A stretch of 64,000 nucleotides of DNA from UBA2767 sp965228625 (lineage in GTDB: Bacteria; Pseudomonadota; Alphaproteobacteria; Rhizobiales; Methyloligellaceae). The stretch is taken from NCBI GenBank assembly GCA_965228625.1, contig OZ245829.1, positions 2,046,001-2,110,000 on the forward strand, read 5' to 3'. Numbering within the stretch: the stretch's first letter is position 1; each line of letters starts with the position of its first letter. A program made the translations under genes and the position numbers. The notes under the pieces are model-generated. The model saw only the letters and a list, made by a program, of their open reading frames with translations, had not been told where the DNA came from and made no database searches. This document shows positions 1-8,023 of this stretch, one piece after another.

Positions 1-198
1 GGCGAGAGAGGCGGGGCCGTCCAGATTCTTGGCTTCCTTGCGGCCATCACCATCCAGGTAGGCGGCCGTGGCTTCGACCAGCGCCATGCCTTCCTGGAAG
101 ACCGCCGAGAAATTTTCGGATTCCGCATATTTGTGACCAAACGGAATGGTCACATTGTCTCCCGAACTCGGAGAACCGGTGTTCGACTCACGCGACAT
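1..198 (-). CDS. rcdA: RcdA/DUF1465 family protein, 3' end outside window
   Basis: The first 66 codons lie in the window; the gene continues past base 1. The translation starts MSRESNTGSPSSGDN and contains FSAVFQEGMALVEATAAYLDG, split here as FSAVFQEGM and ALVEATAAYL, which is the N-terminal signature of DUF1465. In Caulobacter the family member RcdA is an adaptor that helps ClpXP degrade the cell-cycle regulator CtrA. The ATG (196-198, reverse strand) follows a GGAGGTGGGGAG purine-rich stretch. The neighbouring DUF1192 gene and quinone oxidoreductase support the assignment, because this order recurs in alphaproteobacteria. The family call is from N-terminal similarity only; the C-terminal half cannot be inspected. 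Confidence 0.8.
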   Translation of the reverse strand, partial: MSRESNTGSPSSGDNVTIPFGHKYAESENFSAVFQEGMALVEATAAYLDGDGRKEAKNLDGPASLA

Positions 199-311
199 AC
201 AACAAACGCTCCCCACCTCCGCGACTACAATCTCGCACACACACCGCAGAGGCCGACTTAGACAATTTGCGTGCAGGCGAGGTTAATACAAAACCGTAAA
301 ATTTTAGCTGA

Positions 312-420
312 CGAAGAAAAAAGAGCCGCGGGAACCGCGGCTCTGGAAGTTAACAGGGAGGCGTCAAACAGAGTGGACAGGAGCCACTCAAATCCAGATG
401 ACTGGATATGATGAATGTTA
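312..420 (-). ncRNA. candidate small RNA with three consecutive hairpins
   Basis: Three hairpins follow one another on the reverse strand: ATCCAG/CTGGAT (392-407, 4-nt loop), GAGTGG/CCACTC (371-389, 7-nt loop) and the terminator stem 322-344. The loop of the second hairpin reads CTCCTGT on the reverse strand, and the single-stranded spacer after it carries GCCTCCCTGT; both resemble anti-Shine-Dalgarno loops of known alphaproteobacterial small RNAs. No protein gene explains the structure. The 5' end and promoter are not identified; it may be a processed 3' UTR of the DUF1192 message. Confidence 0.35.
322..344 (-). terminator. Rho-independent terminator (reverse strand)
   Basis: A perfect 10-bp stem, AGAGCCGCGG paired with CCGCGGCTCT, closes a 3-nt loop. 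Read on the reverse strand it is followed at once by TTTTTTCTTC, the expected U-rich tail. On the forward strand no T-run follows. It terminates transcripts coming from the DUF1192 gene or from a small RNA in the gap. Confidence 0.85.
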
Positions 421-515
421 ACCCTACACCTCCTAACAAAACGTTAATGGTAACCAAATTCCTGCCGGACTGGGTAAATTCCTCAGTAATATTCGTGCCT
501 TAGCATTGAAAAAAC

Positions 516-704
516 TCAGTTTTTGAAAACCGAGGCGGCCGCGTCGCGCGATGATTCCTTCGCCTTGATCTCCGCCTCGATGCGGGCGATCTCGCCTTTG
601 AGCCGTTCGGTCAGCTCTTTCAACTCGTCAATCGAGATGTTCGAGAGGTCACCGCCGAGTTCATACGCGGCGGGCTTGCGCGGCTCCAGTTCTTCCATAT
701 CCAT
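516..704 (-). CDS. DUF1192 family small protein
   Basis: The product is 62 residues, acidic, and begins MDMEELEPRKPAAYELGGDL; the middle, ISIDELKELTERLKGEIARI, predicts a helical, probably coiled-coil segment. This is the normal size and layout of DUF1192 proteins, whose function is unknown. The ATG at 704 was chosen over upstream alternatives because GAAGGAG lies 9 bases before it and the family begins at this point. The gene sits between rcdA and a quinone oxidoreductase, the usual context in alphaproteobacteria. Confidence 0.85.
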   Translation of the reverse strand: MDMEELEPRKPAAYELGGDLSNISIDELKELTERLKGEIARIEAEIKAKESSRDAAASVFKN

Positions 705-874
705 TGGGCAACACTCCTTCTCCTCTCCCCGTTCGCCGTAAACGGTACCATCTGCGCGCCGGCATGCGGAGCGTCTTCTGACAGGACCACACTCACTTGA
801 GGACGCGCGCAATCCGGGCTATTTGAGCGCCATACGCCTGACGTCCCTCATCCGTTCCACCTGAAAGCTGCTCC

Positions 875-1876
875 ATGACCCCTCTGCCCGACACGATGAC
901 CGCCATTGCCATCACCGAACCCGGCGGCCCGGACGTCCTGCAAGCCCAGGACGTGCCGGTTCCGAAGCCGGGGTCCGGACAACTTCTGGTCAAGGTGGCA
1001 TTTGCCGGCGTCAACCGGCCCGACGTCGCGCAGAGAAGCGGCTCCTACCCTCCCCCGCCGGGCGCATCGGAGCTGCCGGGGCTGGAAATCTCGGGAGAGG
1101 TCGTCGCGGCAGGGCCCGACACAAGCCGTTTCAAGGTCGGGGACACGGTGTGTGCGCTGACGTCGGGAGGGGGCTATGCGGAATACTGCCTCGCCGACGA
1201 ACCGGCGACGCTGCCGGTACCCGAGGGCCTGACGCTCGAAGAGGCCGCCGCGCTGCCCGAGACCTTCTTCACCGTATGGCACAACGTGTTCGAGCGCGGC
1301 ACGCTCAAGTCGGGCGACTGGCTGCTGGTGCATGGTGGCTCTTCCGGGATCGGTACGACGGCCATTCAGTTGGGCGTCGCGTTCGGAGCGAAGGTGCTTG
1401 CGACGGCCGGCTCTGCGGAAAAGTGCGCGGCCTGCGAGGACCTCGGCGCGACCCGCGCGATCAACTACAGGGACGAGGACTTCGTCGCCGTGACCAAGGA
1501 GGTCACCGACGGTCACGGCGCTGATGTCATTCTGGATATGGTCGGCGGCAGTTACATCGACCGCAATTTCTCCGCCGCGGCGATCGACGGGCATATCGTG
1601 CAGATCGCGTTCCTGGAGGGCGCGAAGGCCGAGGTGAACTTCGTACGCCTGATGCTCAAACGGCTGACCTATACCGGTTCCACCCTCAGGCCACGCACGG
1701 TCGAGGTGAAGGGCGGTATCGCCCGGGCGCTGCAGGAGCAGGTCTGGCCGCTGATCGAGGCCGGCAAGGTCAAGCCCGTGCTGAACAAGACCTATGACCT
1801 GAAAGACGCCTCTGCCGCGCACGCCTACATGGAATCGGGTGCGCATATCGGCAAGATCATGCTGCGCGTCGCGTGA
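875..1876 (+). CDS. NAD(P)H quinone oxidoreductase, PIG3/zeta-crystallin family
   Basis: The 333-residue product belongs to the zinc-free quinone oxidoreductases of the medium-chain dehydrogenase superfamily, which pass electrons from NADPH to quinones. The N-terminal catalytic GroES-like half carries KVAFAGVNRPDVAQRSG; the Rossmann half carries HGGSSGIGTTAIQLG for NADPH binding. Length matches the PIG3 type. An alternative start at 896 (MTAIAITEPGG) is possible; neither start has a strong ribosome site. The next gene starts 9 bases after the stop, so the two are probably co-transcribed. Confidence 0.88.
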   Translation: MTPLPDTMTAIAITEPGGPDVLQAQDVPVPKPGSGQLLVKVAFAGVNRPDVAQRSGSYPPPPGASELPGLEISGEVVAAGPDTSRFKVGDTVCALTSGGGYAEYCLADEPATLPVPEGLTLEEAAALPETFFTVWHNVFERGTLKSGDWLLVHGGSSGIGTTAIQLGVAFGAKVLATAGSAEKCAACEDLGATRAINYRDEDFVAVTKEVTDGHGADVILDMVGGSYIDRNFSAAAIDGHIVQIAFLEGAKAEVNFVRLMLKRLTYTGSTLRPRTVEVKGGIARALQEQVWPLIEAGKVKPVLNKTYDLKDASAAHAYMESGAHIGKIMLRVA

Positions 1877-1885
1877 GCCGCACCG

Positions 1886-2986
1886 ATGGGTTCCAACACG
1901 AAGTTCACGATTGCCGTTCTGCCCGGTGACGGCATCGGCCAGGAAGTCATCCCCGCCGCGATCAGCGTCGTCGAGGCGGCCCGCGCGAAGGCGGGCGGCT
2001 TTGACCTGACCTACGAAACGCTGCCCGCGGGCGCCGGGCATTATCGCGACACCGGCGTCGACATGCCCGAGGAAACGCTGGAGAAGGCAAGGGCCGCGGA
2101 CGCCATCCTGCTCGGCGCGATCGGGCTGCCGGATATCCGCCGTGAAGACGGCACCGAGATCTCGCCGCATCTGCGGATCAGGGAGGAACTCGGCCTGTAT
2201 GCGGGCGTGCGGCCCGTCAAGGCGTATCCCAACACGCCGGCGCGGCTGGCCGACCCGCGCGCCGCCGCCATCGACATGGTCATCGTCCGAGAATCCACCG
2301 AAGGGCTCTTCTACACCCAGGGGCGCGGCGAGGTGATCGGCGACACGGAAGCGCGCGAAACCCTGCGGCTGACCCGGGCCACCTGCGAGAAGCTGTTCGA
2401 TTTTTCCTTCCGTCTGGCGCAGAAGCGCAAGGCGCGCGGCAAGCCGGGCAAGGTGACATGCGTCGACAAGGCCAATGTATTCCGCGCGTTCGCCTTCTAT
2501 CGCGGCATTTTCGATGAGCGCGCGCGGGATTTTCCCGACATCGAGACCGGATACAACTACGTCGACGCCCAGGCGCTCGACCTGGTGCGAAAGCCCTGGG
2601 AATTCGACGTCCTCGTCATGGAGAACATGTTCGGCGATATCCTCTCCGACCTTGCCGGCGGTCTCGTCGGCGGGATGGGGATGGCGTCGTGCGGCGAGAT
2701 CGGGGACGCACATGGCCTGTTCCAGCCCGCACATGGAAGCGCACCGGATATCGCCGGCGAGGACAAGGCCAATCCGCTGGCCACGATCCTGTCCGCCGCG
2801 ATCATGCTCGACTGGCTCGCCGACCGCTCGGGCAACGACAGCCTGACGCGTGCCGCGGCACTGATTGACGACGCCGTGGAGGCGGCGTTCGCGGGCGGAA
2901 AACTCCTGCCCATGGAACTTGGCGGTGATCACGGCACCGCGCAGGCAACGGACATCGTCCTCACGGCGCTGGACCGCCTCGACTGA
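1886..2986 (+). CDS. isocitrate/isopropylmalate dehydrogenase family protein
   Basis: The 366-residue protein is a metal-dependent beta-decarboxylating dehydrogenase: it starts IAVLPGDGIGQEV, has the substrate loop around LRIREELGLYAGVRPVK, and the conserved metal-binding block MENMFGDILSDLAGGLVGG. True LeuB enzymes differ around the substrate loop, and this form resembles the tartrate/homoisocitrate branch equally well, so the exact substrate is not assigned. It lies 9 bases downstream of a quinone oxidoreductase gene and probably shares its transcript. No leucine-pathway gene is nearby, which argues against a dedicated LeuB role. Confidence 0.85.
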   Translation: MGSNTKFTIAVLPGDGIGQEVIPAAISVVEAARAKAGGFDLTYETLPAGAGHYRDTGVDMPEETLEKARAADAILLGAIGLPDIRREDGTEISPHLRIREELGLYAGVRPVKAYPNTPARLADPRAAAIDMVIVRESTEGLFYTQGRGEVIGDTEARETLRLTRATCEKLFDFSFRLAQKRKARGKPGKVTCVDKANVFRAFAFYRGIFDERARDFPDIETGYNYVDAQALDLVRKPWEFDVLVMENMFGDILSDLAGGLVGGMGMASCGEIGDAHGLFQPAHGSAPDIAGEDKANPLATILSAAIMLDWLADRSGNDSLTRAAALIDDAVEAAFAGGKLLPMELGGDHGTAQATDIVLTALDRLD

Positions 2987-2997
2987 ACCGGGTCATC

Positions 2998-3696
2998 TCA
3001 TTCGGGAAAGTACTGCGCCATGAGCCTGTCGCGATAGGCGACCAGATTCCCATGCCGTTTTGTCGCGTCGAGAAGCGGCGTATCGAACAGCTCGCACAGG
3101 AGGCTCGAAACCGTTGCGAAAACACTCGCGTCGGGTGCGCAGGGCTTGTCGCCCATCAGGTAAGGCTTGTCGGCAAGGAACGCGGCGATGCCGTCGATCC
3201 CCCGGGTTGCGAGCTCGGCGATCTCCGCTTCCGAATGGCGGCCCGTCCCCTGCCCCTTCAGATCGCGGCGCACCTGCCGCCGGACCATGGGGACGATCAG
3301 CGGCCGCATGACGGCCGGAACGGCTTCGAAGAACTGAACCGGACCGGCATTGAAGTTCTTGTCGATCATCCACCGGGTCTGGACGGCGGCCCAGTAGAGA
3401 TTGTCCTCGCACAGCTTCTCGAACGCCCACGCAATGCCGCGGTCCGCCGCGCTCAGGCCCTCGTCGAAATCGATACCCCGCGTCTTCTCCAGATGCAGGC
3501 GGATGAATGTGGAATCGGGGATGATCGTTCCGCCGTCGTCCATATAGGGCGCCTTGCGTTTCGGCGCCTTCTGAAGATCGGCCGTATCCGTCTTGAATTC
3601 CACGCCCGCCATCTTGAGCAGCACAAGCGCCTTCATACAAAACGGCGACGGGTCGGGAAGACCGAACTTCGGGCCGAAGGTGTAGAGCGTGATCAT
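2998..3696 (-). CDS. glutathione S-transferase family protein (FAX/metaxin-like)
   Basis: The 232-residue product starts with a thioredoxin-like domain, MITLYTFGPKFGLPDPSPFC, followed by a helical C-terminal domain with the N-capping region MGDKPCAPDASVFATVSSLL. The DPSPFCMKALVLLKMAG block is typical of the Fax/metaxin-type GST group rather than classical detoxifying GSTs. A cysteine stands at the usual catalytic turn. It converges with the upstream dehydrogenase gene, 11 bases between stops. Substrate unknown. Confidence 0.83.
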   Translation of the reverse strand: MITLYTFGPKFGLPDPSPFCMKALVLLKMAGVEFKTDTADLQKAPKRKAPYMDDGGTIIPDSTFIRLHLEKTRGIDFDEGLSAADRGIAWAFEKLCEDNLYWAAVQTRWMIDKNFNAGPVQFFEAVPAVMRPLIVPMVRRQVRRDLKGQGTGRHSEAEIAELATRGIDGIAAFLADKPYLMGDKPCAPDASVFATVSSLLCELFDTPLLDATKRHGNLVAYRDRLMAQYFPE

Positions 3697-3885
3697 CAGG
3701 AATTCTCTCCGTTTTCCGACGTGATGCCGGTTTGACTAGGACGCAACGTTGGGGCGAGCGTATGACGGAGACAGGCGATTGCGTCCGCGCGCGCTCCAGC
3801 CTATATAGAGTGCAATCCCCTTTATCGAGGAGTCGATTTAGCGCTTTTGCTCATGCCAGTGAGCAGGAGCAGAGAGGTCAGATTC

Positions 3886-4731
3886 ATGTCCCGTATGCCA
3901 CTGATGCCGAAGGCCACCGCCGTGTGGCTTGTCGAAAACACGTCGCTCACATTCGATCAGATCGCCGAGTTCTGCCAACTGCATGTGCTGGAGGTGAAAG
4001 GTATCGCCGATGGCGACGTGGCGCACGGTATCAAGGGCATGGACCCGATCTCGTCGGGCCAGTTGAGCCGCGAGGAAATCCAGCGGGCGCAGGAGGATTC
4101 GAAGTATCACCTGAAGATCTCCGAGCCCAAGGTCCAGATCCCGGTGGTGAAGACCAAAAAGGGACCGAAATACACACCGGTCTCGCGGCGCCAGGACCGC
4201 CCGAACGCGATACTGTGGCTGCTGCGCCAGCATGCCGAGTTGCGGGACAGCCAGATCATGCGCCTTGTCGGCACCACCAAGCCGACGATCGAGTCGATTC
4301 GCGAGCGCACGCACTGGAACTCGGCCAATCTGCAGCCCGCCGACCCCGTCACCCTGGCGCTGTGCACTCAGACCGACCTTGACCGGGAGGTGAAACGCGC
4401 CGCGCGCCGTGTGGAGCGCGAGCGCAAGGCAGCCGAAAAGGAAGCGATCAAGGCCGGCACGCTCCTGCCGACCGAAGAGACCGTTCCGGACAAGGAAAAG
4501 AAGAAAAAGAAGGAAGCAACGCTCGTTACCGCGGCCGAGCTCGCCGCACACAAGGAAGCCACCGAAGCCGCGGCGCTGGCGCTCAAGCGGGCCGACCTCG
4601 CCACCACCCAGCCCGCCGACAAGACCGCGGAAGAGCAGGCGGCGGAGGCCAAGGAAGAAGCCGAGTCGGTGTTTGCCAAGCTGGGAGAACTCAAGCAGAG
4701 CAACGACAACGAGGCAGAGGCCAAGGAGTAG
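3886..4731 (+). CDS. trcR: TrcR, DUF1013 cell-cycle transcriptional regulator
   Basis: The 281-residue protein begins MSRMPLMPKATAVWLVENTS, then LTFDQIAEFCQLHVLEVKGI, and contains RQDRPNAILWLLRQHAELRD with KPTIESIRERTHWN, all diagnostic of DUF1013. The Caulobacter homologue TrcR is an RNA-polymerase-associated global regulator of cell-cycle genes. The start at 3886 was chosen because AGAGG lies 8 bases upstream and the conserved block begins there; an ATG at 3847 would only add 13 unconserved residues. From about residue 175 to the end the protein is an Ala/Glu/Lys-rich charged tail with a KEKKKKKEA run, probably disordered. Confidence 0.9.
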   Translation: MSRMPLMPKATAVWLVENTSLTFDQIAEFCQLHVLEVKGIADGDVAHGIKGMDPISSGQLSREEIQRAQEDSKYHLKISEPKVQIPVVKTKKGPKYTPVSRRQDRPNAILWLLRQHAELRDSQIMRLVGTTKPTIESIRERTHWNSANLQPADPVTLALCTQTDLDREVKRAARRVERERKAAEKEAIKAGTLLPTEETVPDKEKKKKKEATLVTAAELAAHKEATEAAALALKRADLATTQPADKTAEEQAAEAKEEAESVFAKLGELKQSNDNEAEAKE

Positions 4732-4754
4732 CCGCGCGCCGGCGTTTCGTCAGC

Positions 4755-5123
4755 TCACGCCTGCATACTCTCATATGCGTCGTCGAAACGTATCGGCGGC
4801 GCGGTCACGGCCAGGTACACGAAAGGCGTGTTCCCGGTATTGGCGAATCCGTGCACGTCGCCGGCCTCGAACCGCGCGACCTGACCCGACTTGAACCCCC
4901 GAACCTGCGCATCACCCAGCAACAGCTCGCCGGTCCCGCTCAACGCGATCCATACCTGTTCCGAAGCTTCGTGCGCGTGCCGGTCCTGCACGGCGCCCGG
5001 CTCGACGGTCACCCGCGTGATTGTCAAACGCCGCGACGCGGACCTGTGCGGCGAGATGAGCTGCTCCGACACCACACCGGGGTTGGACAGCGTCATGAAA
5101 TCGGTTTCCTCGAAGAACTCCAT
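4755..5123 (-). CDS. cupin domain protein
   Basis: The 122-residue product is a single-domain cupin. The first metal-binding motif appears as RHAHEASEQVW and the second as GDVHGFANTGNTPF, giving three His and one Glu as likely metal ligands. The ATG is preceded by GAGGAGG at 6 bases, a strong ribosome site. It converges with trcR (23 bases between stops). Substrate and role cannot be inferred; small cupins of this kind act as dioxygenases, isomerases or sensors. Confidence 0.85.
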   Translation of the reverse strand: MEFFEETDFMTLSNPGVVSEQLISPHRSASRRLTITRVTVEPGAVQDRHAHEASEQVWIALSGTGELLLGDAQVRGFKSGQVARFEAGDVHGFANTGNTPFVYLAVTAPPIRFDDAYESMQA

Positions 5124-5210
5124 TGATCACCTCCTCGTTGCCGCCGCCACACTGGCCATAACGCATTAGAAAAGCTAGCCTTACGGGCGCCGAACAAGGG
5201 GGGAAACGGG

Positions 5211-6623
5211 ATGGCAGTCGAACCGCTCGGTCGGGATACCATCATCGGCATGTTTGCGATGGCCGTCGGCACCTTCGTTGTCGCGAACGATTTCACGGCT
5301 TTGTCTGTCGCCATCCCCGCGATCGAGAAATCCTTCAATACCGACGTCACGACGGCGCAATGGGTGATCAACAGCTACGCCATGGTCTTCGGCGTCGTTA
5401 TCGTGACCGGCGGCCGGCTTGCCGACATGTTCGGCCGGCGGCGTATCTTTTTCATCGGCGCGAGCATTTTCGCCGTGTTTTCCGTGATCGGCGGGCTGGC
5501 GCCCGATGTCAGGCTGCTGCTCGTTTGTCGCGGGATCATGGGCATAGGCGGGGCAATGATGTGGCCCGCCGTCATGGGCATGACTTACGAGATCGTGCCG
5601 GACAGCCGCGCCGGGCTCGCCGGCGGCCTCATCATCAGCGCGGCCGGCATCGGCAACGCGGCCGGTCCGCTGCTCGGAGGATTTCTGACCGACACGCTTG
5701 GCTGGGAGTGGATCTTCTTCATCAATCTTCCCGTGGCCCTGCTCGGAATGGTCACCGTTCTGATGGTCGTACCGCGCGACAAGCCGACCGCGCCCGGTGA
5801 GCGGATCGACTATGGCGGAACCGTCGCCCTCACTGTCGGACTGCTGGCGCTGTTGCTTGCCCTCGACTGGGGCGTTGACCGCGGCTGGACCGATCCCGTG
5901 ATCCTTTTGCTGTTCGCCGTCTCTGCGGCCTCGCTCGCCGGATTCGGCATTTACGAGAACCGGGTCGGTGAGAGGGCACTGGTGCCGGATTCGGTAATGA
6001 AGAACCTGACCTTCGCGATGTGCACGCTGACGACCCTCATGATCGCGGCGGTCTTCTTCGGTGCGCTGCTTTATCTGCCGCAATTCATGACCAAGGAACT
6101 GGGCTTCACGGCCATCGGTTCGGGAGCCGGGTTGCTGCCGATGATGCTGACCTTCGCGCTGGTTTCGTTTGTTGCCGGACGGGTCTACGAAGCCTTGGGC
6201 GCGAAGCTCATCGTATCGGTCGGCGCCGCGTGTCTGGCCGGCGGGATGTTTCTCCTGTCCGCGATCCGGCCTGACACCACCTACGGGCAACTCGTGCCGG
6301 GCATGCTGGTTCTCGGTATCGGCATCGGTCTGTTCTACTCGTCGGTCACGACCGCAGGCGTGACCGCGCTCGATCCGTCACGGTCCAGTCTCGCCGGCGC
6401 CATCATCTACATGGCAAACGTCGCCGGCGGCGCCATCGGGCTCGGATTGAATACGGCCATCGTCGCCACGTCGGCCTCGCTGATCGGCGGCATCAGCAAC
6501 GCGTTCATCGTCAATGGCTGTTTGGCCGTTGTCGGCGTGGTCATCGCCATCGTGTTCATCGGCGGCCCGATCGACAAGGCTCGTATCCGTGCCCTGCGCC
6601 ATCACCACCGCGCGCATACGTGA
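5211..6623 (+). CDS. MFS transporter, DHA2 (EmrB/QacA) family
   Basis: The 470-residue protein has the hydrophobic pattern of a 14-helix drug:H+ antiporter. The N-terminal half shows AVAIPAIEKSFN-like helix 1 (here LSVAIPAIEKSFNTDVTTAQ), the loop 2-3 motif GGRLADMFGRRRIF, and the antiporter motif C region GIGNAAGPLLGGFLTDTLGW. Such proteins export hydrophobic or cationic compounds across the inner membrane. No periplasmic adaptor (EmrA) lies beside it. A purine-rich GGGGGGAAACGGG precedes the ATG. Confidence 0.9.
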   Translation: MAVEPLGRDTIIGMFAMAVGTFVVANDFTALSVAIPAIEKSFNTDVTTAQWVINSYAMVFGVVIVTGGRLADMFGRRRIFFIGASIFAVFSVIGGLAPDVRLLLVCRGIMGIGGAMMWPAVMGMTYEIVPDSRAGLAGGLIISAAGIGNAAGPLLGGFLTDTLGWEWIFFINLPVALLGMVTVLMVVPRDKPTAPGERIDYGGTVALTVGLLALLLALDWGVDRGWTDPVILLLFAVSAASLAGFGIYENRVGERALVPDSVMKNLTFAMCTLTTLMIAAVFFGALLYLPQFMTKELGFTAIGSGAGLLPMMLTFALVSFVAGRVYEALGAKLIVSVGAACLAGGMFLLSAIRPDTTYGQLVPGMLVLGIGIGLFYSSVTTAGVTALDPSRSSLAGAIIYMANVAGGAIGLGLNTAIVATSASLIGGISNAFIVNGCLAVVGVVIAIVFIGGPIDKARIRALRHHHRAHT

Positions 6624-6643
6624 CACACGCTGCCTGCGCGCCC

Positions 6644-6670
6644 GCTCCAATTTGATCGAAAAGGCCCTAG
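6644..6670 (-). repeat. recurrent TAG-linked motif, copy A
   Basis: On the reverse strand this reads CTAGGGCCTTTTCGATCAAA followed by TTGGAGC. Near-identical copies lie at 58011-58036, 17143-17170 and 47074-47100. The CTAG provides the TAG stop codon of the SGNH gene, so the motif begins exactly at the end of the coding sequence. Confidence 0.6.
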
Positions 6671-7833
6671 TTGCTTCCGGTGCCGCGTGCCGCCCTTTGC
6701 GAAAATCCCCGGTGCCCGCCGGTTGCAATCGCATCGCGTTGAAGCCGCTCGATCATGAACGCCGCGACCTCTTTCTCGCTGTCCGGATTCCAGTGCGGAT
6801 CGAAAAGATGCCGCCCGAGCTCAGGCACATGGCCCTTGAATTCCGGCAGACTCGCGAAAAAGCCCTCGAGCCGCTGAACGAGCGGCCGGTCCTTGGGCAA
6901 ACGGAAGCTGTTGGTGTGAAACAGGACATACTCCGCCCCGGCATCCTGGGCTGTGCGGCGCAGCTCTTTGAGCGTCTCGATGTGGGCGTCGAGCTGCTTC
7001 GAGACAAACGGATACGTCTCCGGATCGAGAAGCAGCAGGTTGAACTCATAGCGCCAGCGAAGATGGTCCGGTTTCAGACCTTCGAGAATCAGCCGCCGCT
7101 TCTCGACCTGATTTTCGACGGTGAATGCCGCGTGCAGAAGGCTGGGGAGCACGAGCGTCCGTTTCTTGGCCGGTTCGCGATTCAAGGCGTGGTCCGGCAG
7201 ATCGGCACCCGTTTGAGCATTGTCCTTCAGGTGCTTTCCGTCACTGAGCCGGACCCGCTGGAAATCATCGAAGCGTTCGCCGTCCCGAACCGTTTCCGAC
7301 GGGAAGATGAAATCGTCGTTGAAATCGGTCGTGTCATAGAGATGGATGACCGTCTTTGGAGGATGCGGCAAGCGCGTCAGCAGGTTCTTCAGGTGATGAA
7401 GCTGGTACCTGGTACCGACCCCGGAAACACCACACTTCAGCACGCGAATGCCCGTTTCGCGTTCGATGATGCTGGTCCACTTCGCGTCCAGCGGATTGTA
7501 ACCCCATGTGAAACTGTCTCCGATCGCAAGAATGAAGGGTTCGTCTTTCTCGAGGTCCAGAGGCTTGTCGAAACAGCCGAGCTCGTTCGAGAAGACCTTG
7601 TGGCCGGGACCGCGAAACTCGAACCAACCATCGGGATGGTTCGGACTGATGCGCACACCGAGCGCGCTGTCGGAGACATAGTAGGTTGGAGGCATATTCG
7701 CCGCCGGGTTCCGGGCGGCATCGAACGGGGTAAAGCGCAGACCCAGCTCGATCAACACCAGAAGGACGGCAATCACGCCCACGTTCCACGCCGCTATCGC
7801 CAGCACTCTCTTCACTGTGAGGTGACCCCCCAT
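6667..7833 (-). CDS. membrane-anchored SGNH-fold hydrolase/acyltransferase-like protein
   Basis: The 388-residue product has one N-terminal membrane helix (about residues 8-28, VLAIAAWNVGVIAVLLVLIE) and then a periplasmic SGNH domain. The block I motif is AIGDSFTWG with the nucleophile Ser near residue 107; a C-terminal FDPHWN near residue 346 supplies the Asp-x-His part of the triad. Related proteins attach or remove O-acetyl groups on polysaccharides (AlgX/AlgJ-like) but no polysaccharide operon is adjacent, so the target is unknown. Start: ATG at 7833; a GTG at 7815 with a GGGGGG ribosome site is equally possible. Confidence 0.72.
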   Translation of the reverse strand: MGGHLTVKRVLAIAAWNVGVIAVLLVLIELGLRFTPFDAARNPAANMPPTYYVSDSALGVRISPNHPDGWFEFRGPGHKVFSNELGCFDKPLDLEKDEPFILAIGDSFTWGYNPLDAKWTSIIERETGIRVLKCGVSGVGTRYQLHHLKNLLTRLPHPPKTVIHLYDTTDFNDDFIFPSETVRDGERFDDFQRVRLSDGKHLKDNAQTGADLPDHALNREPAKKRTLVLPSLLHAAFTVENQVEKRRLILEGLKPDHLRWRYEFNLLLLDPETYPFVSKQLDAHIETLKELRRTAQDAGAEYVLFHTNSFRLPKDRPLVQRLEGFFASLPEFKGHVPELGRHLFDPHWNPDSEKEVAAFMIERLQRDAIATGGHRGFSQRAARGTGSN

Positions 7834-8023
7834 TTGTCGTCGCAACCATCGGTTGATCTGCCCGGAACGGCAACAACGGCTATTTGAACAAAACTGAGCT
7901 TCACGGCTCAACAAAAATCCGCGCGGCGCGGGTTATGAGATCGAAACATGGCGATTTTTCACGCAGTGACTTTTCATGCATTCCTGTCATCGAAAGGTTC
8001 AGCCAATCCGCTGTGCAGGCGGG

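Larger units (their letters stand above)
199..515. other. 317-bp intergenic region between rcdA and DUF1192 gene
   Basis: No convincing protein gene is present. The stretch holds the terminator and hairpins described separately, an AT-rich part around 285-320 that probably contains the rcdA promoter, and a weak A/T hairpin just after the DUF1192 stop codon (about 507-527). Confidence 0.6.

Noticed and set aside
285..470. Possible CtrA boxes (TTAA-N7-TTAA) near rcdA
   Set aside because: Several TTAA and TTAAC half-sites occur, but none with the 7-base spacing was found.
848..2932. 694-codon open frame antisense to the quinone oxidoreductase and dehydrogenase genes
   Set aside because: It lies opposite two well-conserved enzymes, has Arg/Gly/Asp-rich composition typical of GC-rich antisense frames and no recognisable domain.
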